Shown here: positions 25,480 through 36,399 of the stretch, piece after piece
Position numbering within the stretch: the stretch's first letter is position 1
Layout of the letters: the number at the start of each line of letters is the position of its first letter
NCBI GenBank assembly: GCA_017590115.1
Contig: JAGGNK010008892.1
Location: forward strand, 3,417,383 to 3,481,382
DNA: 64,000 nucleotides
Direction of reading: 5' to 3'
From: Montifringilla adamsi
Taxonomy: Eukaryota > Chordata > Aves > Passeriformes > Passeridae
Position numbers and translations under genes: made by a program
Notes under the pieces: generated by a model
Databases searched by the model: none
What the model was told of the DNA's origin: nothing
What the model saw: the letters and a program-made list of their open reading frames with translations, nothing else

Positions 25480-26562
25480 AGTGGAGAGGCTACAGGGAGG
25501 CTTCTGTGAGACACTGCCGGAAGCTTCCTCCATGTCCAGCAGAGACAATGCCAAGTGGCTCCAAGATGTATGTGCTGGTGACTAAGGTTGAGCCAATCAG
25601 GAATTATAGTAACATCTCTGTGATAACGTATTTGAGAAGGAAAAAGAGTTGTTGAGCAGATGTAATTGCAGCCAGAGGAGTGTGGGGTGAAAATATATGA
25701 CAGAAATGACTCTGCAGGACACCAAGTGGAGCAGAGGGAGGAAGCGTTCCAGGTGCCAGAGCCAAGATTTCCCTATAGCCCATGTGAAGACCATGGTGAG
25801 GCAGCTGTCACCCTGCAGCCCACAGAGGACCACAGAGCTATAGGAATCCACCTGCAGCCTGTGGCAGAGACCCACAGCAGGGCAGGTGAATGCCTGGGAG
25901 GAAGCTGTGAACCTGTGGCAGGCCTGTGCTGGGCTCCTGGCAGGGACCTGCAGACACATGGAGAGAGGAGCCCACGCTGGAGCGGGTTTCCTGGTAGGAC
26001 TTGAGACCTCGTGGGGACCCAACTGTAGCAGGCTGTGACTAAAGGACTATATCCCATGGAAGAGTGACCCATGTTGCAGCAGTTCATGGAGAACTGTTGC
26101 CCATGGGATGGACTTACATTTGGAGAAGTTTGTGGGGGATTGTCTCCCATGAGAGGGACCCCACATTGCAGCAGGGGAAGGACTCCTGCCCCTGGCTGGC
26201 AACAGAAATAACGAGTGATGAACTGACCATAACCCCCCTTCCCCATCTCCCTGCACTGCTCTGGGGCAGAGGAGGTAGATCTCAGGAAGGAGGGGAAAGA
26301 GGGGTGGGGAGGAGGTGTTTTTAAGATTTGTTTTACTTCTTATCATCCTGCTCTGATTTTGTTAGTAATAAATTCAATTAATGTCCCCAATTTGAATCTC
26401 TTTTACCCAAGACAGTATTTGGTGATTGATCTCTCCCAGTCCTTATCTCAACCCATGAACCCTTCCTTAGTTATATTTTCTCTCCCCTGTCCAGATGCAG
26501 AAGGAAGTAATAGAGGGGCTTTGGTGGGTGCCTAGTGTCCAGCCAGAATCAACCCACTACAC
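25480..26562 (+). mobile_element. ERVL-like LTR with internal tandem units
   Basis: A roughly 1.06-kb block resembles a long LTR type I associate with passerine ERVL elements. It has an early segment with 'gccaagtggctccaagatg', a GC-rich middle built of 'cccatgg...ggag' units about 47 bp apart (26053, 26100, 26146), a 'gatgaactgaccataaccc' block, and a poly(A) signal AATAAA at 26367-26372. It closes with 'ggctttggtgggtg' and 'tcaacccactaca'. The start is uncertain (25476-25505) and no target duplication could be shown. The overlapping open frames on both strands (up to 157 codons) belong to this repeat and are not host genes. No gag, pol or env sequence flanks it, so it is probably a solo LTR. 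Confidence 0.8.
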
Positions 26563-29500
26563 ACTTGAGAAATTACAATTTTTATTTGGAAACATCTGGG
26601 AAGACTAGAAAAATCTGGCTCCAAGAACCTTAAGAGACATGGGACTGGGATGCTGGAGTTCTGGCATCACTTGCCAGTTAGATTCAGTAGGACAACCAAT
26701 GCTAAAAGCTCTTTGGTGTAATGAAGACAAGGCTGCTGCCAGGGCAGTTCCACAAGAGGACTGAAGCACTCTTTAGTCCATGTTTGCTGACTTTTGGTGT
26801 AATCTCCAATTTATTCCTCTTTATTCCCCTGGCTTTCCAGAAAAGAGCTGGAAAATAAACAAAACCCCATGTCTGGACATGTCATTATTAAAGACCATCT
26901 TGCTGTTTGTTGTCTGACATGTTTCCATAGGTTTAAGTATCAAGCAGGACACAGAGACTCCACATAGGTTTAAATTTTCTTCTCCCTTCATTTGTATTGC
27001 ACAAGTAGGTCATTGCTTTACTCCAACTATGATAGCTCTGTCTAGTCTTTAAATAACTCAAAGAGAACTATATGGGCTCTGCTGTTGTTGCTTATGGTTT
27101 CTATCCATGCATCTCCTCCTTGTAACACAATTTGCTGTTCAAGAAAGAAAAACCCTTTTGGTTTTGCTGGGGCTTTGAGGTTTTTTCAGCAGAAAGTGAT
27201 TACCAATGAGTTTTCTTAACTTTCTTTGTGTCCATTCAGCCAACAATCAATGAAGTTAACTTGAAATTGTTGTCATACCTCATACTGCCTGATGGCTCTC
27301 ATCATCCCTACGCACATCAAATCACTTCTGCTCTCACTGGGGCCACTTTCTCTGATTGCTTTCGACCTCAGCTTTTCTTTCAGTCCAGGACTGCTTGTCC
27401 TCCTCCAGCTATATCCTTAGAGTTAATGAGTCTTCTCATTCATTCAGTCTGTCTCCTTGAAAATATTTTTAGACTGTGACCATCTCCCTTGAGCTGGCTA
27501 TTTCTTAAGATAAATGCTATTTCACGTCATCGTTTCTCCTATGTTCCCTGTGCCTTATTACTTTTATGTTTTAACTCTGTATCCTCTGAGGATATCTAAT
27601 GAAGACCTTCAGGCCTTCAGGGCTGCCCAGTAGGGCAGTATGCAGAGGAACACCATCCACTACTTACTTTTTATGAGATTCTTACTGTACATAAGAACAC
27701 ATTTCTGGTTTACTTCAGAGTTGCATCCCCTCATTTCCTCTATACTGCCATTGCAAGGACTTCTGAGACCTTAGAGGTGACACCATTTTTTCAGATAGTC
27801 ACACTTAAAATAAACCACTAAGCAAATATCTGTGGTCTCTGTGCAAGGCCTTTAGCAACAGGGAGCTTTTACTTCAGCCACTAGCATTATCAGAGAAGAA
27901 ATCTGGTGGTCATCTGATTTTCCAAAGCCAGAGAAGCCTAAGTGCTTTATTTTTAAAACCTTTGCAAATATTTAGACATTGTCACAAGAAATCATGTTCC
28001 AAAATATATTTGCTATTGCAGCTGCTATGTAATGAAATGCAAATAGTAAGTAATGACTCTTTAAGTGCAGAAGATGAGAAGCTTTTATTATTTATCCTTA
28101 GAAAACTTTAGAGCCAGTGAACAGATTTAGAATTTGCGACATTGCCATTGAGCTCAGCCTTCATTTAATAAATCATAGCTAAGAGCAAAGGTTCTATTCA
28201 CAGTTGTTGAGCCCTGTTACATTTTCTTGCCAAGGATTTCTGTAGGTATAGAAAGGTATGACAAGGAAGGGATGTCTGGGCAGCTGACTAATTAAAAAAA
28301 AACACTCTTAATTGTTCCTGCGGAGCCACTACCCCAAACAGGGCAGTATGCACACTTTGGAATAAGCAGAGAAATAAGCCAATATACAGGGCTGGTCTAA
28401 TGTTACATTTTTATAGCTCTTTCCATACCAGAAGATATTAACTGTAAAGGCTGTGGCCATCTGAAAGTCCCACCATGACTGCTGAAATCCAGCAGTTTGC
28501 TGCAAATGAACCATTTAGCTGCATAAAATGGTGATGCAGCAATTTCCAGCCAGTAACACAGGAGTCTGACAGGAAGAATAGCTGTGCATGACTGTGCTGC
28601 AGTGATTCAAACTGGGATCTGTCTGTGCTTCTGCAAGGACTGAAATTTTGTGGTAAGGGCAGACAGCTGTAACCCTGACACAGGCCAGGTATGATCCAGC
28701 CCTGATGTGAAGAGGCAGCAGGCTTCATGGGCAACTGATGTTGTACTGGATGAATTCTGTCCTTGCAGAGTGGCCCACTGAAACTCTGAGCTGTTTTGCC
28801 CTTCTCAGTGTGCAGCCCTAAGGAGCTTTAAAGCCTGAGGCACTGTGGCAGCAGGTGCCAAGTGCCATAAGCTGCCCAAGACTGCAGTGTCCCTCAAAAG
28901 CCAAAAGCAGAGGGCAAAGATGTCAAACCATAATTTCTGCTGGTGGGAGGTGGCTTCTAGCTGAAATGTTGAAAGCCTATTGTCTTTAAGTCTACAAAAG
29001 TGGAGAAGTTGGATCAGTGAGTCTGTGGAACAAGAATAATCCTTCCAAGACAAAGTGTATGGCATGAGGCTCTGGCTCTGGTTCCAGTGTCTAGGTGACT
29101 GTCTGCTCACCTTGACACCATTTGCCAGGAAGGAAAAATTTATGTCAAGATGCTGTTTGTGGGTGATGATAATAGCTTAATTTTCCCATAGCTTTGAGTT
29201 GACAAGTCATGAGTTTGGTAGCGTAATTTATAAATAGAAATTAGAATGGGTCTGCAAATTGGTTATTAGATCATTTCTAGATTGGTCATTACATTAAAGT
29301 AGGGAGGATGAAAGGACTTGTCAAAAATCACATGATGAATTACTGGCAAAGCCAATAAACAAATCCTAATTTCTTCCTTTGACACATCCATGTGTATACT
29401 GTAACAAATGTATAGAGACAGGTAATGACAGCTAACTGTCAAAAAGCACAATACAGCTCAGGTAAAAAATCAGAATACCTTTTATTGTTCACTGTTAGAG

Positions 29501-30786
29501 AAAATACATCATATTAGCCATGGAAACAATTGTGTGTTCATGCGAACACACACAGTCTGGAAGGATGCATATCCTCCATGTTTTAGTTATCCAGCTAAGG
29601 GTTTTTCCAGTACATTTTCAAGGTTACTCTGCTCATCACAATAGACTTTGTTTGTTATTGATTCAAACGTGTATTCAAGTGTAAAGTGGTCAAAGATGGT
29701 TACAAAGCCTGTAGGAGTGAGTGACTCCATTCTGGCTTGTGAGAAACTCAAGGATAAAAGCAAGGGGCATTCCACTATCGGGAATGCACCAAGAGCCTTT
29801 CTGAGGAAGAAATAACATTTTTCATGGCTTGTCAGCATACTCCCAGCCTATTAAAGAGAAGCAATGGATTCCTACCCAGCCCACATAAGCTGATGCATTT
29901 TGCCAAAACAGAGGCTTCTCTCTTGCAGCTGCTGGGGAATCCAGTGCTACGATCCTGGTAGAGATGTTACGGTATCCTTTGTTAAGACATCTGTAAGCAC
30001 AGGATCTCAGCACTGATCTAATGGGCTGCTGCTGCAGCTAAAAAACAACGAACACATGAAGTTGATTAATCCCTGTAGTAATTCTATTAACATTCTTAAT
30101 GGAGATATAACACGGATGATTTTACCCCTCTGCAGCAATGCGAGAGGGAATTGCCCTGGAGAGCTGTAACTAAAGTGTGGCAGGGATGTCTGAGAAAAGC
30201 ATTTTTCTATTTGTTTAAGTGCAAAATGAAGTGCCCTGATGGGCTGGAAAACCTCCCTTTCTTCTGGAATTTTGAACTCTTCACAGCCTTAATGGTGCAG
30301 GTGTTCCCTGTGAGAGAGTGATGCATCAGGGCACAGATACAGCAGCAACGCTCTTGGCACCCTCCCAACTGCTCGCTGTGTGGCCACAGTTCCTTCTCTC
30401 TCTCTCACAGGTATCCATAGCCTGTCTCATCACACAGCTTCTCAAACACAGCCTTTTCATTCACCTTTGTGGTTTCCTCTCCTTGTCCCTCCATCTGACC
30501 ATGATTTGTCTGCTTGCTGCTCCCTGTCAGAAGGGCAGCTTTGCCTGGACTCTGTCACTGGACAAAAGATTGCTAAAAATAAGTAGCAGAGCTACAGTCT
30601 TGACCTGTCATTGTACAGGGAACAGATCACGAACAGAAATGAGAAATTCTCAATTTCTTTTAGTTTTCTTCCTGAATTTCTAGCCTGTGGAGAGAAGGTG
30701 TATCTGATGCATTAACCATGTTCATAACCTGTTCCTAGGACAGCTTGATTGCATTGCAGTTCTGTCATTAAGGTCTTGTCAGTATT
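26563..30786. other. Intergenic, no gene seen
   Basis: Sequence between the ERVL-like LTR and a CR1 fragment. No conserved exon, RNA gene or clear repeat was recognised; open frames are under 125 codons and unsupported. Confidence 0.5.
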
Positions 30787-30935
30787 GTGAATCAAGAATC
30801 ATATCTTGAGATGGAAGGGACCCACAAGGATCATTGAAATCCAACTCTTTGCCCTGAATAGGACAATCCCAAGAATGACACCATGTACCTGAGGTCATTG
30901 TCCAAACAATTCTGGAATTATGCTCTCATGTGAAG
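30787..30935 (-). mobile_element. CR1 LINE 3'-end fragment
   Basis: The plus strand reads as a degraded reverse complement of the CR1 3' end: 'gaatcaagaatcat', 'gatggaagggaccca', 'ggatcattgaaatccaact', then 'ggacaatcccaagaatgaca'. It is an old, truncated copy lying just beyond the ZDHHC22 transcript end. Confidence 0.75.
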
Positions 30936-31214
30936 TTACCTCATGTATATAAGTGCCAAAGAGCCACTTCACAAAACCCTCCCAAAGACTAGACACAGTC
31001 TTTTTACAGTCTTCCACAACAGCCCAGGCTCCTGATGCAGTTTTTAAAGACTATATAGGGTGACTAAAAGGGCTGGGGACTGAGGGATTCAGACAGGAAG
31101 CCACAGGAGGGTCTGACTAAGTTTTCTGCCACCTATGCAGGTGCAGTGATGGAGTGCTACTAAGCTGGAGTATCTCATCTACATGGTTTGTGATTTCCAT
31201 GTAAATATGCTCAA

Positions 31215-31220
31215 TTTATT
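31215..31220 (-). terminator. Poly(A) signal of ZDHHC22
   Basis: TTTATT on the plus strand is AATAAA on the minus strand, about 145 bases past the ZDHHC22 stop. The implied 3' UTR is short. Other signals further left cannot be excluded. Confidence 0.6.
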
Positions 31221-31363
31221 CTGTTTGATAGCCCATCCTTTCCTCCCACAGCAGCTGCAATCCCAAAAGATGGAGTAGCCCAGCTCTGTAGTGATCCAGG
31301 AGACAGTGGGAGAGGACAGGGAAGGTGTTGTGCGCGTGGGATGCACACACATGCTTGGGGATT
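31221..31363 (-). other. ZDHHC22: ZDHHC22 3' UTR (minimal)
   Basis: Sequence between the stop codon at 31364-31366 and the first minus-strand AATAAA. Nothing else is visible in it. Confidence 0.55.
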
Positions 31364-31629
31364 TTATTTCTCTTTCTGCCTACGGTAGCTACTCTCCACA
31401 TTCTGCACAGGGATGAAAAGTCCAAGCAGCCATTTCTTGCCAAAGATTTCTTGCAGGTTCTCCCTCCAGGGCCGGGCTCTTACCACCATTCCTTTCCGCA
31501 CCTGGTACCGAGTCTGCCCGCGCAGGATCAGCAGCATCTGGTGGCAGCAGAAGCCGGCGCAGGCCAGTCCGATCCCAAGCCAGAGGTAGAGCATGAGGAT
31601 GACAAACATCTCAGAGCTAAGGAGAGCTC
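31364..31629 (-). CDS. ZDHHC22: ZDHHC22 last coding exon
   Basis: Encodes residues 187-274 and the stop codon. After a split Gly codon it reads ALLSSEMFVILMLYLW and continues into a fourth membrane segment (about residues 194-216), ending CAGFCCHQ. The cytosolic tail carries RGQTRYQVRKG, RARPWRENLQEIFGKKWLLG and a basic end. It matches human ZDHHC22 almost residue for residue up to the last dozen positions. The Asn...Phe-Gly...Trp series corresponds to the PaCCT region of DHHC enzymes. The TTxE motif found in most family members is not recognisable here. The acceptor is 'ttttcag' (complement of 31630-31636) and the frame joins the upstream exon at a split glycine codon. Confidence 0.95.
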
Positions 31630-34600
31630 CTGAAAACCAGGAGGGAGGGAGGACAATAAAAGAAAGAGCTTAGACACAGCCCACATGCAATGTAACACAG
31701 CCCCAGGAACCAACAAACCAGCTGCTTTCTCTGGCCACAAGTGCGGAGGTACGGACAAGACAGGCTGGTTGCTCTGACTGAATTAAATTATTTCCTTCAT
31801 AGTGTCTGATGAATGGACCTGCTGCAGAAATACTAAAATGATAGTGGTCTCTTGTGCACTACTCCTTTTGCTGTTTATGTGAGGATCTAGATTACAGGGA
31901 CAAATTCAACCAGAAGTAAAGCATATCTGCTTCAGCACTATTCCAAACAATGATTAATTTATTTAAGGATTTACCTGCTCATCAGAGGGAATCTAAGATT
32001 TCCAGGATTTTGAAAAGACAAGTGGACCCTACAGCATATAAATCCTTCTTAGAAGCCTTACTCTTTGTATTGACACAAGGCAGAAATATTTCAGATTTCT
32101 CTTTTTCTCCATCTCTACTATATGAGTATGTGTGCATATATATATGTAAATGTTAAAAAAGAAAAATAAATCAATAATGACTTTCCTACCTTTGTAGCAA
32201 GGCAGTTTTCATGTGAATGCAAGAAAGAAACAGAAACCTTTCTAAAATACAATCTAAATTCCTTTTATTAGCTGCTGCTAGAATACTCAAAATACTTTGA
32301 ATATCTGAAGCTCCTAATTCAACTGGGGGTATTTTAGTATATATTGGTGATAAATATATTTGAATAAAAATATCCTGTAGACCCTTTCCTCTACAATGAT
32401 TTTAGAACTCCTTCTTGAAAATATTAGTATAAAAATAGGTGTCACTGAGTGACCTCTCAGTGTGTAAGCAGAGCTAAACCCATTAATATAACATTTTCTG
32501 TGTGCCCATATGATGTTTATGCACAAGTTTTGTGCATATTGGTGTATTATTAAACACCCATATTTACATACAGGCATATTTACACAAAGGAAATGAAATG
32601 TGTGTCAATACTGGTATAAATAGCTGATATCTTTTCACTGGTTCCTATAAGGTTTAGAAATAACAATGCTCTCACATGCTCTGTTCCTCTGGAAGACCAC
32701 GGGCCCTACAAGACCAGCTGTGTTAAAGCAGGTATTGCATGGACAATAGAGGTGAGCTGCCTAAAAGAGGTACATGGATGCTTCAGGTTTTAAGTCCAAC
32801 AGAAGGGTCACTGGATGTGCATCTCTTGCTTCCCTTATGCAGAAGGCTGGGTAAGGTGGTATCACCCGGTTTTGCAATCTGTGAATCCCGTCCTTTCCAC
32901 CTGGCAGTACTATAAGTGAGAGATTGGGGCAGGCTCCTCTGAGGATAATTTGTAAGGACACTGACTACAGCCTCAAGCTTTTAGAGACTGTCTTCACTTG
33001 AAAAAGGTACAGGAATCATCCTGTTTTCTTCCTAAATGTAATGTCATCTTTCCCTTCTTATTAGATCCCATTCAGCTCAGTGGACTCCGTATGCAACACA
33101 GCAAGAGAAGAACAAGCCTCTTAGGATAATAACAAATCCTCATACCAATTCTGTCAGAATAACTGAATCTATCAGGTAAGAAGCCCAGAGCCAAATACTG
33201 GATTCTCTGTTCATCTTTTACTGGACTTGAGTGTGGCAGACATTTGTTTTTTTCCTACAACTGATACTGAGATGGGATATGGGGAGAGACCTTTTCTTTA
33301 GACCCTTTGCAAGGCACCTGTAGGCTTTATTTATCTGACTTGCTGAAATTCAACATTCAGGAAGTAATTACCCTTGTTTCCCCTTGAAAATATTAAGCAT
33401 CTCTGAGCCATCCTTTGCAGATACATGATTTTTTTAACCTTTTCTTCAGACTACCTACATTATGTAGGTAAGCATTTTCTATAATTTACTTTGTGTAGTT
33501 CAATATGATGTGTTTACAATAGTGCTCTCCATTTGTCCCTCATCCCCACAGTCTCTTTTAGTCTTGGATTTTTTTTCTCTAAGTGACCCGGTGTGATCTC
33601 AAGGTTAGATTGCCATATATTATCCATGCCAGAAAAGCTGTATTGTAGGCTGTAGTTATCGACTTTGGGTCAGATTCTGAAATCCATGCCTGAGTACAGT
33701 CTGGGCAGAATGAGCCAGCTGAACACTTTCCCAGCACAAAAGCAGGGAACACTTAGTTGACATAAAACCGGTAGATTAACCCTTCATCCTCCTTTAGTAC
33801 TTCTGCAGTACAGCAGGCATGATGGAGAAGAAGAAAAATAAAGTTTTTTCCCTGCTATCGCAGTCCCCTGTTTTTTAAGTCCAACTTAAGTAATAGTTAC
33901 ATTAGCTGAAAAATACTGTGTGAGCAACCCTTCCAGGTAACCATTCAAGACTGTGTTTTTTCTTTCCTGAAACGGAGGTTAAATGAGCTGGTAGAAACCC
34001 AGTAGGTCCTTCCTCCCAAGCGATCAAGACACCACATGCCTGTATCTTGCTGTGTGAGGCAGCAGTTCTCTTCTCAGCAGAACTAGAGGTTTGGTGGGAG
34101 CTGCTGGAAGCTGCTGCCTCTCAAGGGTGTTCTGGCTCTTAGCTCTGCACCCAGGCCCATTGTGTCCCACTCAAACACTGTCCACATGTTGTATTGGCAT
34201 CACAGTTGCTGCCACCAGAGCTGGGGCTCTTCAGTGTCTCTGCAAATATATGCCAGGACCCACCACTGTGCAGATGAGCCCTCAGAGTCAGAGAGAACTA
34301 ATTCCTTGATAATCTCCTCCCATATCCCTGCTCCCCCTCCCAGACTGCTGTGCTGAGCAGAGCTTAGGCACAGGGGAAAATCATTCCCAGTGTTTTTAAT
34401 GCTAGTAAAGCTCATGCAATATTATTTACAAAAATTCTTCTAGTTGGAAAAAATGATTCCATAAAAATGTCATGGCAGGATTTCGTGTTTATTGTCTTTC
34501 AGTGATTACCATGAAAAATCTGCAAATTTGCCAAGCAGAGAGATATTTGTTTGTTTTCAGATGGCAGCCCAGCCTGGACTCTGAAAAGCAAGCTAGGGCC

Positions 34601-35802
34601 TCCCTGGCTCCTGTATTCCCAGCAGTGGAGTCTCCACACTCAGATCTTAATCAACAATTCTGGTGACAATGCACAAGCCAAAACATCCTCCCTTCTTACT
34701 GAGCTCAGCTGAACCTGCAAAGCTAAAATATATGGGATACCTATTTTAGTCTAGTAAAAGCTGATGTAAGTGTATGAGGCAGGAGCTCATAGAAGGGAGA
34801 TGGCAATTTTCTGCAGTCGCTCTCAGGGCAGAGTAGCAGTCTAGGCTGTCTGCATAATCCCTTCTCTGAGGCCAGGATCTGTCTACTCTTGGGTTTGGAC
34901 AGAGAAAGGGTTGAGGCTGGAGAGGTTGAGGGTGTGTTGAAAGGTGAAGAGGCAAGGCTTCTTGCTCTGCAAGAGCAGAGGATGAGTTATGGGAACAAAA
35001 TCTGGAGAGGGAGGGAGAAGGGTTGCGAAGATTTACAGAAAGGCGGGGATAGAGGGGAAAGGGGAAGAAGTAATAAGAAGGGTAAGGAATGGAAGCAAGG
35101 AGAAGGACGTATTTGTTTTTGGTGTGGAGCTTTTGCAAAGAGCAGCACAGAGAATTTCCCATGGTTCTCTGTGGACTTGTGTCCCAGACTGGGGTCACAA
35201 GACAGGTACCTAATCATGTCACATTAACTCTTCTCTCAGTTTCTGTTGCCTGAACCCCAATTCTCCTGTGTTGGAAGGATGAAAAGATCTCAGTAAGTTT
35301 GCACTGCCAGGAGGCAGGAGGTGGGTGACAGTGAAGGGAGTGAGTGGACCTGGATAAAATGTACCTGCTGGGACATGGGGAATCTGCAGATCTGTAGGAT
35401 ACAAAGGCCTACAGGACCACCCCCACCTCTACCTGTAGGACAGGCAGAAGATCCCTCATGCCTGCAGTGAAATCCATCTCCTCTGTTTAACTACAACCTG
35501 TCCTGCACAACAGATAGCTCTATTCTATCACCACCAAGTTGGTTATGGGGCATTTTCCAGAGCCTAATGCATTGGGAATGTAGCTATGGATGTAACCTGG
35601 AGTGGGTCCCAGCTTCTATTTCAGGTGAAGCGAAGTCTTTTGGAAAGGCTGGCTGTAGCTTCCAAAGAAGGCCAATTACCCCTCTAGCCCATTTCCATAC
35701 CACACCTCTACAGAGATGACTATCCAAGGATGATCAGGTCCCCCCATCCCAGGAGCCCTGGGGGAAGAACATGCCCCTCATCTCTGAGCAAGGAGTCCTT
35801 AC
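31630..35802 (-). other. ZDHHC22: ZDHHC22 intron between coding exons
   Basis: A 4.2-kb phase-1 intron with a CTCAG|GTAAGG donor (35801-35802 on the plus strand) and a TTTTCAG acceptor. No nested gene was seen. It contains a 9-bp inverted repeat at 33452-33470 and a purine-rich stretch around 34880-35110 that produces spurious open frames on both strands. Confidence 0.9.
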
Positions 35803-36361
35803 CTGAGAAGAACTGGCTGATGGAGTGAGGCAGAAGAGTGAGGAAGGCCAGTGGGTCCGCAAAGGACATGGAAAGTGTAGCAGAAATGTAAGCCATGCCT
35901 GCCACTAGGGAGTCAAGGCAAGCCAGGGAGGTGTAGAGGCAGAACATGATGAAGTTTCGCATGTTCCTGCTCCCGATGCAGTTCCCTGTGAAGAAACAGT
36001 GGTGGTCATGCCTCTGGGTGATTCTGGCACACAGTCTACAGAAGTGAGTGCCGGGCAAGGCTGAGCCAGGGGACCTGCTTCCATCCAGCCAGTCTGCCAC
36101 TTCGGCTCCTTTGCCCAAGTTTAAGTCCTTGCCCAAGTCCTCGGGGGAGTTCTGGATCACAAGGACGTAGTTTCCCAGGGCATTAGCTGAGAGGAAGAGG
36201 AAGAGGGCACCATGCAGCAGAACAGGCGAGAAAAGTGAGGTGGTGGAAGGGTCTCTGAACATGCTGGGGATGAAGACAAAGATCTGGAGGACGAAGGTCA
36301 CTAGGGAGATGCACAAGAAGTAGGCTGGAGCGACAACATTGAGCAACCTGAGAACTAGCAT
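35803..36361 (-). CDS. ZDHHC22: ZDHHC22 first coding exon (DHHC domain)
   Basis: Encodes residues 1-186 of palmitoyltransferase ZDHHC22, which attaches fatty acyl groups to cysteines of membrane-associated proteins. It opens MLVLRLLNVVAPAYFLCISL, one residue from human. Membrane segments lie at about residues 8-30, 46-68 and 135-160. The DHHC motif is D119-H120-H121-C122, with C122 the presumed catalytic cysteine, followed by the conserved GNCIGSRNMRNF. The cysteine-rich domain is atypical: only HFCRLCAR precedes the motif, the usual third cysteine is replaced (ARITQRH), and FF replaces the usual PW after the cysteine. Residues about 78-104 form a linker longer than in human, which accounts for 274 residues against about 263. 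The start is fixed by agreement with the mammalian N-terminus. Confidence 0.96.
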
Positions 36362-36375
36362 TGCGGATTACGTTC
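36362..36375 (-). other. ZDHHC22: ZDHHC22 5' UTR start of coding exon
   Basis: On the minus strand a long pyrimidine tract ends in CCCCCGCAG just before GAACGTAATCCGCA and the ATG. That is a strong splice acceptor 14 bases upstream of the start codon. It implies an untranslated first exon further right in the CpG island; one possible donor is GAG|GTAATC (complement of about 36903-36911). RNA evidence would be needed. Confidence 0.6.
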
Positions 36376-36399
36376 CTGCGGGGGAAAGCAAGGAGAGAA

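Noticed and set aside
25597..26346. Overlapping open frames of 86-157 codons on both strands
   Set aside because: They lie wholly within the ERVL-like LTR and are products of its GC-rich repeated middle.
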